Assembly: GCA_963971225.1 (NCBI GenBank)
Contig: OZ020269.1
Coordinates: 27,445,783-27,509,782 of the forward strand
DNA length: 64,000 bases
Reading direction: 5' to 3'
DNA from: Melieria omissa
Taxonomy: Eukaryota > Arthropoda > Insecta > Diptera > Ulidiidae
Shown: positions 22,346 through 32,015 of the stretch, piece by piece
How positions within the stretch are numbered: the stretch's first letter is position 1
How the letters are laid out: each line of letters starts with the position of its first letter
Notes under the pieces: generated by a model
What the model was told of the DNA's origin: nothing
What the model saw: the letters and a program-made list of their open reading frames with translations, nothing else
Databases searched by the model: none
Program-made: the position numbers and the translations under genes

Positions 22346-22897
22346 GTGTTACGGCAAGCAGTCAATTTGGAAGCAAGAAAACCCAACTTTATGACAAAGA
22401 AGAATATGCAAATTTCACCGGCACCGCAACAAACGATTCGGTTTGTCATTCTCTATGGGTTTCAACGCAACCTTAAGCTTGTGGATATATTTAATGAGTA
22501 CCAAATAGCATATCCCGAGAAGGCACCATTCCTGGTGACCGTCTCGAAGTGGCTGCGGAGATTCCTCACCGGATATTTTTCAGTGAAGGACAAATCTTGC
22601 AAAGGTTGCCTTAAACTTTCGACTGGTGATGTTATGCATCGCTCTGGTGAAAACCAAAATGGATAAAGATCCAAGCTTGACCCAGGAAATTATTGCTGGG
22701 CTTGAAGAACTGGGTCATGAATCTTTCCTATGCTAAGCAATCATCAATCATCTATGGGTTCCTCGAATTTTAATTGAAACTTAAAAAGAGATGCGAAAGC
22801 GTTTTTCTTTAAAATTTGAAAATTGCAAGCTTCAGCACCTCCAATAAAATTGTAACAGGTGATAAAGTTTGGTTCTCGACTCAGAAACAAAGCAACA
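22346..22897 (+). pseudogene. Decayed mariner-like transposase remnant
   Basis: The plus strand encodes QTIRFVILYGFQRNLKLVDI and VSKWLRRFLTGYFSVKD, the N-terminal helix-turn-helix region. It continues in other frames with DKDPSLTQEIIAGLEELGHE and then IVTGDKVWFS, corresponding to the IVTGDEKW block holding the first catalytic aspartate. Several stops and frameshifts intervene, and no terminal inverted repeats are visible. It is older than the other mariners here. Confidence 0.6.
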
Positions 22898-23190
22898 GTT
22901 AGGTTAGGTTAGGTTAGGTTACGGAAGGGGTGTGTGCGTCAAGCACTTCCACTCGGGGACCCTGTTGGGTCCATTGTGAATCCCCTATTTTTTAGGAAAA
23001 GCGATGTCCTTTCATGATCTGTTGGGATCCCTGTAGATCCAAACGGGATCTTTTGGGAACCATTTGGTCTTGGCGAGGAAATTGTATAGATCGGTTATCT
23101 GTGCATCTGATACTTCCGCGAGTCCATCAAAGAACCTTGCTCCAAGAGTCTGGAGCCGAACAGTCGAAGTTATGAAGACCATGCATGCAC
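22898..23190 (-). pseudogene. LINE C-terminal end with TAACC-type 3' tail
   Basis: The minus strand encodes LQTLGARFFDGLAEVSD and ITDLYNFLAKTKWF, the final helices seen after the Cys/His motif in I/Jockey-type LINE ORF2 proteins, ending at a stop near 23012. About 90 bp of 3' UTR follow. The copy then ends in CCTAACCTAACCTAACCTAA (complement of 22901-22920), directly at the 3' end, so this pentamer run is the tail. It is 5'-truncated where the SINE at 23196 begins. Confidence 0.75.
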
Positions 23191-23195
23191 TTTCC

Positions 23196-23370
23196 GCATA
23201 GCCGACCTCGATAGTCCAGCAGGTAGTGCGCTGACTTCTCATACCAAAGGTTCTAGGTTCAATTCCTTGCTCGGGCTGGTGAGAAACACTCGTCTACTTC
23301 TACGAGAATCACACACGTGCACTCTTGAAACATCCAAGTGTGCGGCAAACCGCCGTTCGGTTATAAATTA
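23196..23370 (+). mobile_element. tRNA-derived SINE, family 1
   Basis: Head GACCTCGATAGTCCAGCAGG with GTGCGCTGACTTCTCATACC and B-box-like GGTTCAATTCC. The body has ACACTCGTCTACTTCTACG and AAACATCCAAGTGTG. Compared with the copy at 16455 it has lost part of the middle and the usual 3' end. Confidence 0.78.
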
Positions 23371-23561
23371 ATTTCTACACCTATTTTTTTCTAACCCCAA
23401 GGCTTAAATTTCAAAGATTGTTTGAGTTTTTTTCATATCTTTATGAGTGTTAAGTATCTCCTTTTTGTTATCAAAAAAATACCGAGGTTCATATTGAAAT
23501 CCTTATGGTTCCCAGCGTCATCCAACTGTGGTATCACAATGAATCATCTGTTTCTACTTAA

Positions 23562-24275
23562 GGGGCCCGAACACTGTAAACTGCGATTTTTCATATGTTT
23601 TTTATTTTATTTATTAAAAAAAAACGGACGTTCCGATTTACATGAAACTTTACACATATGTTAATAAATGTTTAGATTACCTTTTTTACTACCTTTTTTA
23701 ATTCGATTTGCCCCTTTCAAAACTTAAAACGCGATTATCTCGAAACCATGTTTTTTGACCGCGTTGACAGCATAACTGAAAAAGTTTTTATCCGATCGAC
23801 CTGATTCAAATTGCATTCTATTCGGGAATAGTGTCGCTTCTGCTCGACGTAGCCGTTTTTCGATATATGCCAAACTTTTTTTTTTATAAATAATTTAGTG
23901 CAAAATTTTACGCGAAAAAAAAAACTTTTTCTTCAAACAGCCGCCATTTTTTTTCTAATCAATATTTTTAAAATCCCCTACGTCAAACAGTAGCCAGTAA
24001 TGTATATTTCAAGAATCTTTTTTGTTTTTTGCTCTAGGAGGCTCCGTTATGCTGATTTGCTGTCAACGCGACAAGGGTCATTTTAAAAAGACGACATTTT
24101 GGATCAGCTACAGAATACAAACATGGCCGCCAAAAAAAAAAAAAAAATTGTTTTCGATAATCTAAACATTTATTAACATATGTGTAAAGTTTCATGTAAA
24201 TCGGAACGTCCGTTTTTTTTTAATAAATAAAATAAAAAACATATGAAAAATCGCAGTTTACAGTGTTCGGGCCCC
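23562..24275. mobile_element. TTAA-flanked element with perfect 118-bp inverted ends
   Basis: Positions 23562-23679 and 24158-24275 are inverted copies with no mismatch visible over 118 bp, starting GGGGCCCGAACACTGTAAAC. TTAA flanks both sides (23558-23561, 24276-24279). The 714-bp unit codes for nothing recognisable; the interior has long T and A runs plus GCCGCCATTTT/GGCCGCCA. TTAA target choice is characteristic of piggyBac-type transposases, so a piggyBac-mobilised MITE is the leading interpretation. The long arms also recall foldback elements. Confidence 0.8.
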
Positions 24276-24409
24276 TTAAGTTTGTTTTATCAGAACTTAT
24301 TTCAACTATGAAAACTGTTTCCCTTTGTTCACTTCGTTGGAAGCATTGGGCTTCATCAAGGCTAAAGGTCCCGTGTTGGTTACGTTAATTCATTGACCTT
24401 CTGTCAAGG

Positions 24410-24912
24410 TCATTAGTCTATCCTTGCTACATAGTTCTAGGTAATGGAGCTTCCATCGTCACTGGGAGCGACACCTACGTATGTGAAAGTTTATTACTGG
24501 GTTGTGGGGAGCGTTCTCTTTGCATGCGTTGCTTTTAGGTGATGGGTATTGTTGGAAACCGCAATGTTTGGTATCTTTTATGAGCTCATTTTGAATAATG
24601 AACATGTATGTTAATCCAAACGGGCACTGCTAGTGGTGTTGTTGTTGCGCTAGGAAGGCTATTGAATATGAAAAACTGTTACGAGCTGCTCATCACAACT
24701 GATGGCAGTGGGAATGATGGGTGTTTGTCCAAAGGCGAAGCAGTTGTCTGGGTAACGTTGAAGGAATGGGGAAACTATTAGAAAAAGGAAAAATTTGGAA
24801 ATTTGGGAAAATGAAGAATTCGAACCAACGAAGCCGCTTGGTAGGAATCGAACCCACGACCTCTGGGCAGGGAGATCAGTACACTTTACGCTGGGCTATC
24901 GAGGCGTCTGAA
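24410..24912 (-). mobile_element. SINE-like repeat, family 2
   Basis: On the minus strand the head reads CGCCTCGATAGCCCAGCG and, at tRNA-like spacing, GGGTTCGATTCCTACC (24840-24910). About 400 bp of body share blocks with 60335-60735: GTTTATTACTGGGTTGTGG and GCTAGTGGTGTTGTTGTTG on the plus strand. The head resembles RNA polymerase III A and B boxes. The body differs from family 1. Confidence 0.62.
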
Positions 24913-24924
24913 AACTTAATTTGA

Positions 24925-26134
24925 CAGTTCTTTCAAGTGGTGTTCATCTATGTAAAGTAAATGATTTGTTTTTATTTGTTCACTGGAAATTAGTTTTGCT
25001 GCGAAATATTGTTGAAGAGAACAACAATTTTAATAATTTTCTATTTAATTCCGAATCCTCTTGACTGGTGAACGTACAAGTACGTAAAAAAATGCCAATC
25101 ATTTGACCATGAAAGGAAAATTCATTGTTATTCATCTTATAAAACACATTCGGTGAGAACGCAAACATTTCTCAACGACATTGTAACAAATATTGTGGCC
25201 AGAGTTGTCCGCTGCGCGACATTACACAACAAATGTCAAGCAAAACAATTGGCCATAAATTTCTCACATGTTGCTGTTTGCCACCAAAAAAAAATGGCAC
25301 AACATATTTTAAGCAAAGAGCATTTTATGTCTAACGCCAAGAAATATGCATCATGCATTCGTACAATGATAACAGAAAATTGTAAAATTCTTGACAGCCC
25401 TCCGGATGTGGCAGACGGCGAGTTTTATTGCTGCGTAGGGAAAATGACAACGGCAATGAAAAACCGCTCAGATCACCGCATACACTCAAAAATGAAAAAT
25501 TGATGCAGAGTTGTTGTTGTCTCTTGTTGTCTGTGTATGTGTGTGTGCGTGTGGCGGGTGCTCGAGGAATTCCGTTGTGGGTTCCGGTGGAATAGTGGAA
25601 AGGCGAGCAATATGCAAATTGCCGACGCATTTCAATGCTTCAATGGAGAAAATTGTTGCACGAGCTATACAAGCAGCAAAATGTTGCTATAGCTACATAT
25701 TTACTCTTAAATATTTAGTTTTCGTTTAGTTTGTGGAATATTTTAATATTCTGGCAACTAGTTATGGTTTTAGAAAAGTTGAAACTGTTCGCATACGCTC
25801 GCATAGCAAAAGCGCGCATTGCCCCTTAAAGTATGCCACACTAGATGAGTTGAAACATTGAGAATTTCTCAGAATTTTCATATGAACAATTTTCAACCAA
25901 ATTGCCAAAAGCAATATGCAACCAAAACAAGGCACGAGTAGGTAGGTGTGGTTGCCCCAAGAGAAGCACACTCAGGTCATGACGGCCCATTGTGATACCA
26001 TATGCGGTCAAGCAAAAAACGCTCACTCAATATACCAATTGGAGCTTCTTAAGAAGCTTAGTAAACAGCAGTAACACAGTAACAACAGTAAGATCCTCCA
26101 AATCTATCTAAGAATAAGTTGCCTAAATAGGTCA
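24925..26134. other. Noncoding DNA, no gene seen
   Basis: A plus-strand open frame of 116 codons at 25153-25503 has no recognisable motif or typical coding bias. A TGTGTG/GTGTGTGCGTG run lies near 25530-25552. Nothing else is supported. Confidence 0.45.
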
Positions 26135-27020
26135 TCATTCTTGTTCTGGACAAAGCAGGACAGGTGCATAGTAGGTGAGGTCCTCTCCCTCGTACATACA
26201 CCTGCGACAGAAGTCGGTTGAAAACAGTCCCAAACTTCTTGCGTGGGTGCCAATTAAGCAGAGACCCGTTAGAATGCCGATCATGGTTCTGATTTTGGCT
26301 TTGTTTAGTGAGAGGAATTCTTTAGAACGTTTAAGGTTTAAGATTAGCTGAATCAGGCGTGCAAGGAAACTTGTGTTGCCGTCAGCCCATCTTAAATTTG
26401 ATGGATGAATGGCTGTATGGATGTGAGGGGGAGCCGACAAAATAACCTTAGGGAGGTCACCTTAGCAGCCGCTCCCGCGAAAGTGGCACCAGAGATGGAC
26501 GGCTGAGTGTCATTCGGCATTTTCTGGGATCCTACAGCTTTCACCTTGTCAGGAGCCTTCTCTTTATCAGGAAACTTCTGCGTCGAGCGTGACGGCACGT
26601 TCGATTTCAGTCCAAAGACCTTCCTCCTCTTTGCCTTGCCACTCTTCACAGTCGAGTACACAGACCCCAGAGCGGCCAGAGTGTGCCATAGCAGACGCAT
26701 CATCGCCCGTTCTGTCACGCGTCCCCGTTGCCATCACAGGTGTTGAAGTTGGCAGAACTTGAGTACTTGCCGCCACTTTTACGGCAGCTTTCCTCTTACC
26801 TGCCTTCGAAAAGTCGATGCCAGCAACCTCCTTACCGGCATTCTCCTGGTTCGCACCAGGTTTAACTGTTTCCGGAATTCGACTCCTTGAAGTAGGTGGA
26901 CAATCTAACATTTCCACATCTCCATTAGCCTTGACGGCTGACTCCGATGCTTCTGACAGTATTCTGTCCACATTCTACTCCAACAGTAGGCTCTCCATTG
27001 ACATAGTTAGTCAATGTGCC
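26135..27020 (-). pseudogene. Internally deleted LINE: ORF1-like part joined to C-terminal ORF2 part
   Basis: The minus strand 26567-26971 encodes a basic, low-complexity protein (SRSRIPETVKPGANQENAG, GKRKAAVKVAAST) resembling the variable N-terminal part of I/Jockey ORF1. Continuing downstream, 26135-26440 encodes LNLKRSKEFLSLNKAKIRTM followed by GILTGLCLIGTHARSLGL and CRRCMYEGED, the C-terminal LTGH and Cys motif of ORF2. Endonuclease and RT, normally between them, are absent. Either two truncated copies are adjacent or one copy lost its middle. The ORF1 call is weaker than the ORF2 call. Confidence 0.6.
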
Positions 27021-27442
27021 ATCTTCCACCGCTAGTATCGTGCTTCCTCCGGGACCTCGGAGTGACAGTCTCGGTCATAAGGGAGGGTGAGCTTTGGGCC
27101 TGCGCATCCAATACCCAAGCCGTGGACGCATCGGAGGGAGAATTCCCAGTAGTCTGGTTACCCCGGGCAGAAAAATCAGCTTCAATATTGAAAAGAAAGG
27201 GTGGGTTTGCATTTTATACCTACTGCCAAAATGAAAAGAAAAACTGCCGCCTCACTGGAGTCAGACGCAGACCAGGTGCCAGCCACTGTGGTGAAACCAA
27301 CGCCCCTGGATTTTGGATAAGGATGAGGAAATGACGGGAAGGATGGGTTCGAGGAAGGTCGGGGTAGATGGTAGCGCTTAGTTCGTACTCCCCGGCTGCC
27401 CGTCTGACACGGTTGAACCTACCGGACGTGGCCAAACAGAGT

Positions 27443-27870
27443 TCAACCACGCCCATCAGCATGGCCAGGCTGGATCTTCGTAACTAGACCCTCGCACCGC
27501 GACAAGGTAGCTACCAAGCACGGGCATAGTAATTTAGTATCCTGTATAGAGCTCGTATGGGTACGAAGCTTACGAATGTTAAGAGAGGGACATAACTGCG
27601 AAGTTGAACCATGCCGAGCGAGCACGTCTGCTCTACAGTTCCCTGGAATACTCCTATGTCCTGGAACCCAGCATAGGCGAATTTGAAGCTTCTTGGGAAT
27701 CTCGTTGAGAGACTTGCTGCAGCTGGGGATAGTATTTGACGTTATTATGACCGCATCCAGAGACCTAAAAGCGGATAGAGTGTCCGATAGTATCAGGACA
27801 TCTCTTGCCGATATACCTGCTTACCCTGACCCAATCAGAGGTTGCGCGTATTGCTGTGACCTTGGCTTAG
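27443..27870 (-). pseudogene. LINE RNase H domain fragment
   Basis: The minus strand reads ILSDTLSAFRSLDAV, then KKLQIRLCWVPGHRSIPGNC and RADVLARHG, in one frame. This is a nearly complete I-clade RNase H from the second catalytic block to the AD-x-LA motif. The usual DSQAA is changed to SDTLSA, losing no aspartate. Both edges are truncated. It lies upstream, in its own orientation, of the remnant at 26135-27020 but is separated from it by unrelated sequence. Confidence 0.75.
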
Positions 27871-27954
27871 GTTAGGTTATGTTATGATGGATTTGTAAGA
27901 GACACATTCGAAGGCCTGAAAGGTCCATTCTGACCCAACACATTTCACCCATTT

Positions 27955-28225
27955 TTTGATGTGTTACAACACACATTTCAAGCGGATGGGTGGAAGAAGG
28001 GGTCAGTTTAACGCAGAATCCGAACGACGGCAAATTCCCTTTCTTACTTAGAGGCGCTACCACGCCTGGAAAGAGTCTACTTGTGCGATTCTTGTAATTC
28101 TCATCTGCTTCATGTGGATAGCGATAGAAGTAGATGAGTGTTACACCACCCCGAGCTAGGAATTGAACTCAGGGCCTCTGGAGTGAGAAGCCAGCGCGCT
28201 ACCCGCTGAATTACTGAGGTCACCT
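27955..28225 (-). mobile_element. tRNA-derived SINE, family 1
   Basis: Minus-strand head GACCTCAGTAATTCAGCGGG and GCGCTGGCTTCTCACTCC with B-box-like GAGTTCAATTCC. The body is ACTTCTATCGCTATCCACAT and the 3' end CATCCGCTTGAAATGTGTG, matching the end of the copy at 16455 and defining the 3' half of the family. Confidence 0.82.
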
Positions 28226-29789
28226 ATGATCTCGGCTTGGAAGACACTACAGTAATCTGACAGCCAAGGCTTTGAACCAAAACAAAAAGAGCAATAAATT
28301 AAATGTCAGCATTACAAAAGCAAACAGAGTTAAAGATAAAAATGTGACACAACAATGTGCGACAGGAAAACATTGAAAAATGAAATGATTAATTAAAATT
28401 GGTTCAACTTAGTGGCCAAACAATGGAAAGCAACAACTTTAGATCGAAGAAATAATGTGCGAAAGAAAAGGAAATAAGACAAAACCTAAAAAATAAACCA
28501 CAGTATAACATTTGAGGACAAGTAAAATTGAGCTGGAACGCAGCAATTTGCAGCCGTAAAAAGCTCTAACATTAATTACTAAGCAACAGCTTTGAAAACA
28601 TTTGAAATGAAAATTAAATTTCTACACTCTTAAACAAAACTTAATACAAAACTGGAGTGTTAAATTTCGCACCTGAATAAAGCGCACTGCAGACATTGTT
28701 GGTGTCTCTCCTCAGAGACGCAGCCAGTCACAATCGCTTTTAGCATCGCTAATTGGCGCACGTAACCGAACCCCACCGGAATTAAACGTCACACCGCCCT
28801 TGCCGGAGTATCTCGTGCAGTTGGTAGCGTGGCAACCTTAACAGCGGATTGCCGCGCGATTCAAAACAGCCGTTAAATTAAAGGAAGCGTTATGGGAGCA
28901 GCGCCTACGAGCGGCTTATCCGATGCTTTCGGCGAAATTGCGCCTGGAACGGGCGACGTGTCGTTGTCAGCCGCAACGCCTTCGCGGCGCTTCCGTTTGC
29001 GCGTTACGGTTGCATCCACACGACGTGCACAGTCGTAAGTGACAGCCGCAATTTGCGGCGGCGCTTGGCGCTCGGCGCTCGTCGCACATCGCTGCGTCAG
29101 CACAAATCTGGAGCGAGCGTCGTCGCATCAAGTGATTTAAACGGTTGCGGAAATAAGTTGAAGCACGCCTGAAGCCTTTGCAAATTTCGCACAGCTGCGC
29201 ATTAATTGACCGGAATGCCAGATCTGCGACCGCTTTGAGGACACTATGACGCTGGCGGCAACCGCGCAGCGCAGAATTATGCAAATGAGTTGCAATATTT
29301 AAGCAATCTGCCGAAGCTGTAGCTGAGCAGAGCAGCTGTGCAGGTGCCGTCAAAGTGCTCATACCGAAAGGAGATTCTTACCAAAAGCCGCAGCGTGTAA
29401 ATAATGCGGGATTTGTTTCAGCAGGAAATTCCACGAAAGGTTGCCGCTTGCACTCGTCGCTTTCGTCTCATTATTTCAAAGTGCTGCAGCAAATGTCGGC
29501 TTCGCGAATAAAAACGGAATCGGCGCAGTCAACTATTACATTATTTAAATGCGGCCAATAAATGGGATTTGGGCTTTTAAGTTGAAAGAAGGAAAACGAC
29601 TAACGAACGTATTCTGAGATGTGAGTAGACATCATTACGAACCGCACACTTTAATTACTCGTTGTGAAGTTTTGTACAAACAAAAATTCCTAGATTAAGG
29701 CCACATTTTATTTGCGCAAATCTCCAATTAACCTCACAGCCCAAATCTTAGCATGGCAACCTCTATAGATGCGGCATTTCTAGCTTGAA
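28226..29789. other. Noncoding DNA including a GC-richer 0.9-kb stretch
   Basis: From about 28680 to 29560 the DNA is visibly richer in G+C and in CG dinucleotides than its surroundings. An unassigned minus-strand open frame of 131 codons lies at 28967-29362, but no domain, splice signals or RNA are supported. It could be a regulatory or old coding segment. 28226-28680 and 29560-29789 are AT-rich and featureless. Confidence 0.4.
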
Positions 29790-30015
29790 CTCCCTGACAG
29801 TCAAGCTGCTATTAAAGCCCTGAAATTAATCCTCCCGGCTGAGAATGTCACAGATCTTCGAAAAAGATTATTAATCAGCTCCGTCTACAACTTTACTGGT
29901 TCCAAGACTAACGAGTTTACCAGAACTGCAGGTCAGATGAGCCACTTCCTCTGGTTACCGCGGGACTTTCTTATCTGGGACTTCCTTACCGCAGCCAGAA
30001 CTCTCTTTTCTCTGT
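29790..30015 (+). pseudogene. LINE RNase H fragment
   Basis: The plus strand encodes PDSQAAIKALKLIL near 29797, the classic catalytic block of I-clade LINE RNase H. The frame stays open for about 70 codons (DLRKRLLISSVYNFTG) but diverges from the expected WVPGH motif and ends at TAG. A SINE begins right after. Confidence 0.65.
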
Positions 30016-30021
30016 AGTACA

Positions 30022-30240
30022 GTCTCAATAGTCTAGCGGGTGATGTGTTGGTGCTTCATGTCAGAGGATCTAGGTTCGATTCCTAGTTCGAGCTGGTTAA
30101 ACACACGTCTACTTCTTCCGCTATCCACAAAAAGCATATGACTGGGACTCTTGTAAAAGCTATAGAAATAAAGAGAATACAGGCAGAGTTCCATTTCTCC
30201 CGCTCTGTGCTCACTGCTATATGTGAGCACAAAGAAAACC
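30022..30240 (+). mobile_element. tRNA-derived SINE, family 1
   Basis: Head GTCTCAATAGTCTAGCGGGT, B box GGTTCGATTCC, then ACACGTCTACTTCTTCCGC and TATCCACAAAAAG. The middle and 3' end are more diverged than in the copies at 16455 and 27955. Confidence 0.72.
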
Positions 30241-30616
30241 TTCCTCTTACCTGGCATCATAGTGGGTTTTAGAGGTCTTAGAGTCTTACTATTGGGCCTT
30301 ACCGATTTCACAGTAGTTCGTTAACCAATTGTTAACTTTAACTTTAATCAAGAATCGATGGTTAACTTTCGATCAAATAGTTTTAACTTTCACAGTGGCT
30401 GGTTATATGAACAGCTGATTTATAAATTATGTATGGCAGCAATGCTTAAATTGGCAGCATTTGTTTGACGCTGTTGAAATCAAAACAAAATCGATTTTAA
30501 AACTTTTTTTTAATTTAGAAAAAGAGCCCATAATTTCAATCTAAAAATTGCCAAACTTAAATTTAAATGGTGGAAAATTAAATGGCATTAATTTTCAAAT
30601 TCCTCCATTTCAAATA

Positions 30617-30864
30617 CAGTCGTGTCTGGGTATAGTGAACACCCGATATAGTGAACACCTCGATATAGTGAACACCCAAGTTTTGGTATGGAGCCTCTAA
30701 ATGTTGAAAACAATTTTGAAAGCAATTTCAAGCAAAAAAGAAAAAGTGTATATTGAGCAAATAAATAAGTTTTTGAAGAAAAACGTTGACCTTGATATAG
30801 TGAAAAACCTCAATACTGTAAACAGGCCTTGCAATAATTAGTTCACTATATCCAGACACGACTG
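30617..30864. mobile_element. pogo/Tc1-like MITE with TA target duplication
   Basis: Left end CAGTCGTGTCTGGGTATAGT and right inverted end CAGTCGTGTCTGGATATAGT differ by one base and extend through GAAC. TA lies on both sides (30615-30616, 30865-30866). Two or three tandem copies of GATATAGTGAACACC sit inside the left end. The 248-bp unit is noncoding and distinct from the MITE at 1261. Confidence 0.82.
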
Positions 30865-32015
30865 TATTGACAAATTTCACAGATTCTGTGCGCTGTCAAA
30901 TCAGCTGATTTAATTCTTGGAACATTACTTGGAACATGGAATGTGACTCTCTACTTATTTACACTTGGACAACGCCACCGAAATGAACACCTAAGAATGA
31001 TGCTTTGCAAAAATTGCGCAATATCAATCAATCAATCAAAATCAGTTCGATATGAACGAATCGCAGCCAATCTCACTTCATGCCCTCATTCTCTTCAAGT
31101 CAACCACACTTAAGCTTAAGTTAGCTTAGTCTTCCCCCGGAAAAGTTGTGTAAACAAATTTTCGTTTTTACCAACTATAGACGCACACACACATGCAAAC
31201 ACATATGTGAACCGTTTAAAGGCCAAACTTTGCCAATTGCACTGTTCATTTCACACACATGTGGCAACTACGTACACACAACTTTGTTCATTTCTGTTGA
31301 CATTCAGATAGTCGAAGCAATTTGCATTGTTGGCACAATGCAGCCAACTTTTTGCAATTTGTATATAAGTATGGATATATTTATGAACACCTATGGTTAT
31401 ATGTACCTCTATGTTCATGCAAAACGTTCAATATGCGCATATGGAATATGTGTTTTTGTATGTGGATGTGGAAAATCAAATTTCATTCAGTTTTGGCTCC
31501 AAATAGAAGCCAACAGAATAGCATGGAATGACAAATATTCACAGAAACAGCATAAAAGACCATTCCTGCTTATCGCATCGAGTTATGTGAACAAGCTGAA
31601 CATTCACAGCATACGAAATGTATCACAATAGCAGCATTGTTGACTTGCAATTTCTCACACATGAACGCATCGAATGCATGGCAGTGCTCACAGCTGCAAG
31701 TCCACTGAATGCAATTTGTCGTTCATTCAAAACATGAGTGAATATGAGCGACTGCCGATACGTGAGTGCAGAAAATGCGCAACAGATTCACTCGAGTTCT
31801 GACAAGAGCTGTGCTAAATGACAATATGGCCATTCGTTGTGAATTTGAAAATGTGCCATAAATCAATATGAAATATGAATCATTCGGATCATTTTTAATC
31901 CTAAGATAATAATTTTTTGTTAATAATTGTTTGTTCTAAAAAACTCACTGACTGATTGATTGACTCAGTGATTAATGATGGCCCAGCCCCAAACCGCTGA
32001 AGCTAAGTTGTTCGT
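30865..32015. other. Noncoding DNA, no gene seen
   Basis: A 161-codon plus-strand frame at 31146-31631 is rich in Cys, Tyr and His from ATGTAT/CACACA-type DNA and matches nothing I know. No RNA gene or repeat boundary is seen. Confidence 0.45.

Noticed and set aside
22901..22921. Interstitial telomere or chromosome end from (GGTTA)n
   Set aside because: Only four units and placed exactly at a LINE 3' end; better explained as a LINE tail.
25153..25503. 116-codon plus-strand frame
   Set aside because: No motif, no homology I recognise; length compatible with chance.
28967..29362. 131-codon minus-strand frame in the GC-richer region
   Set aside because: Long frames are expected where stop codons are rarer; no recognisable domain. 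Kept only as a note in the region entry.
31146..31631. 161-codon plus-strand frame
   Set aside because: Composition follows ATGTAT/CACACA-rich DNA; no motif; overlapping frame 31322-31531 equally plausible.
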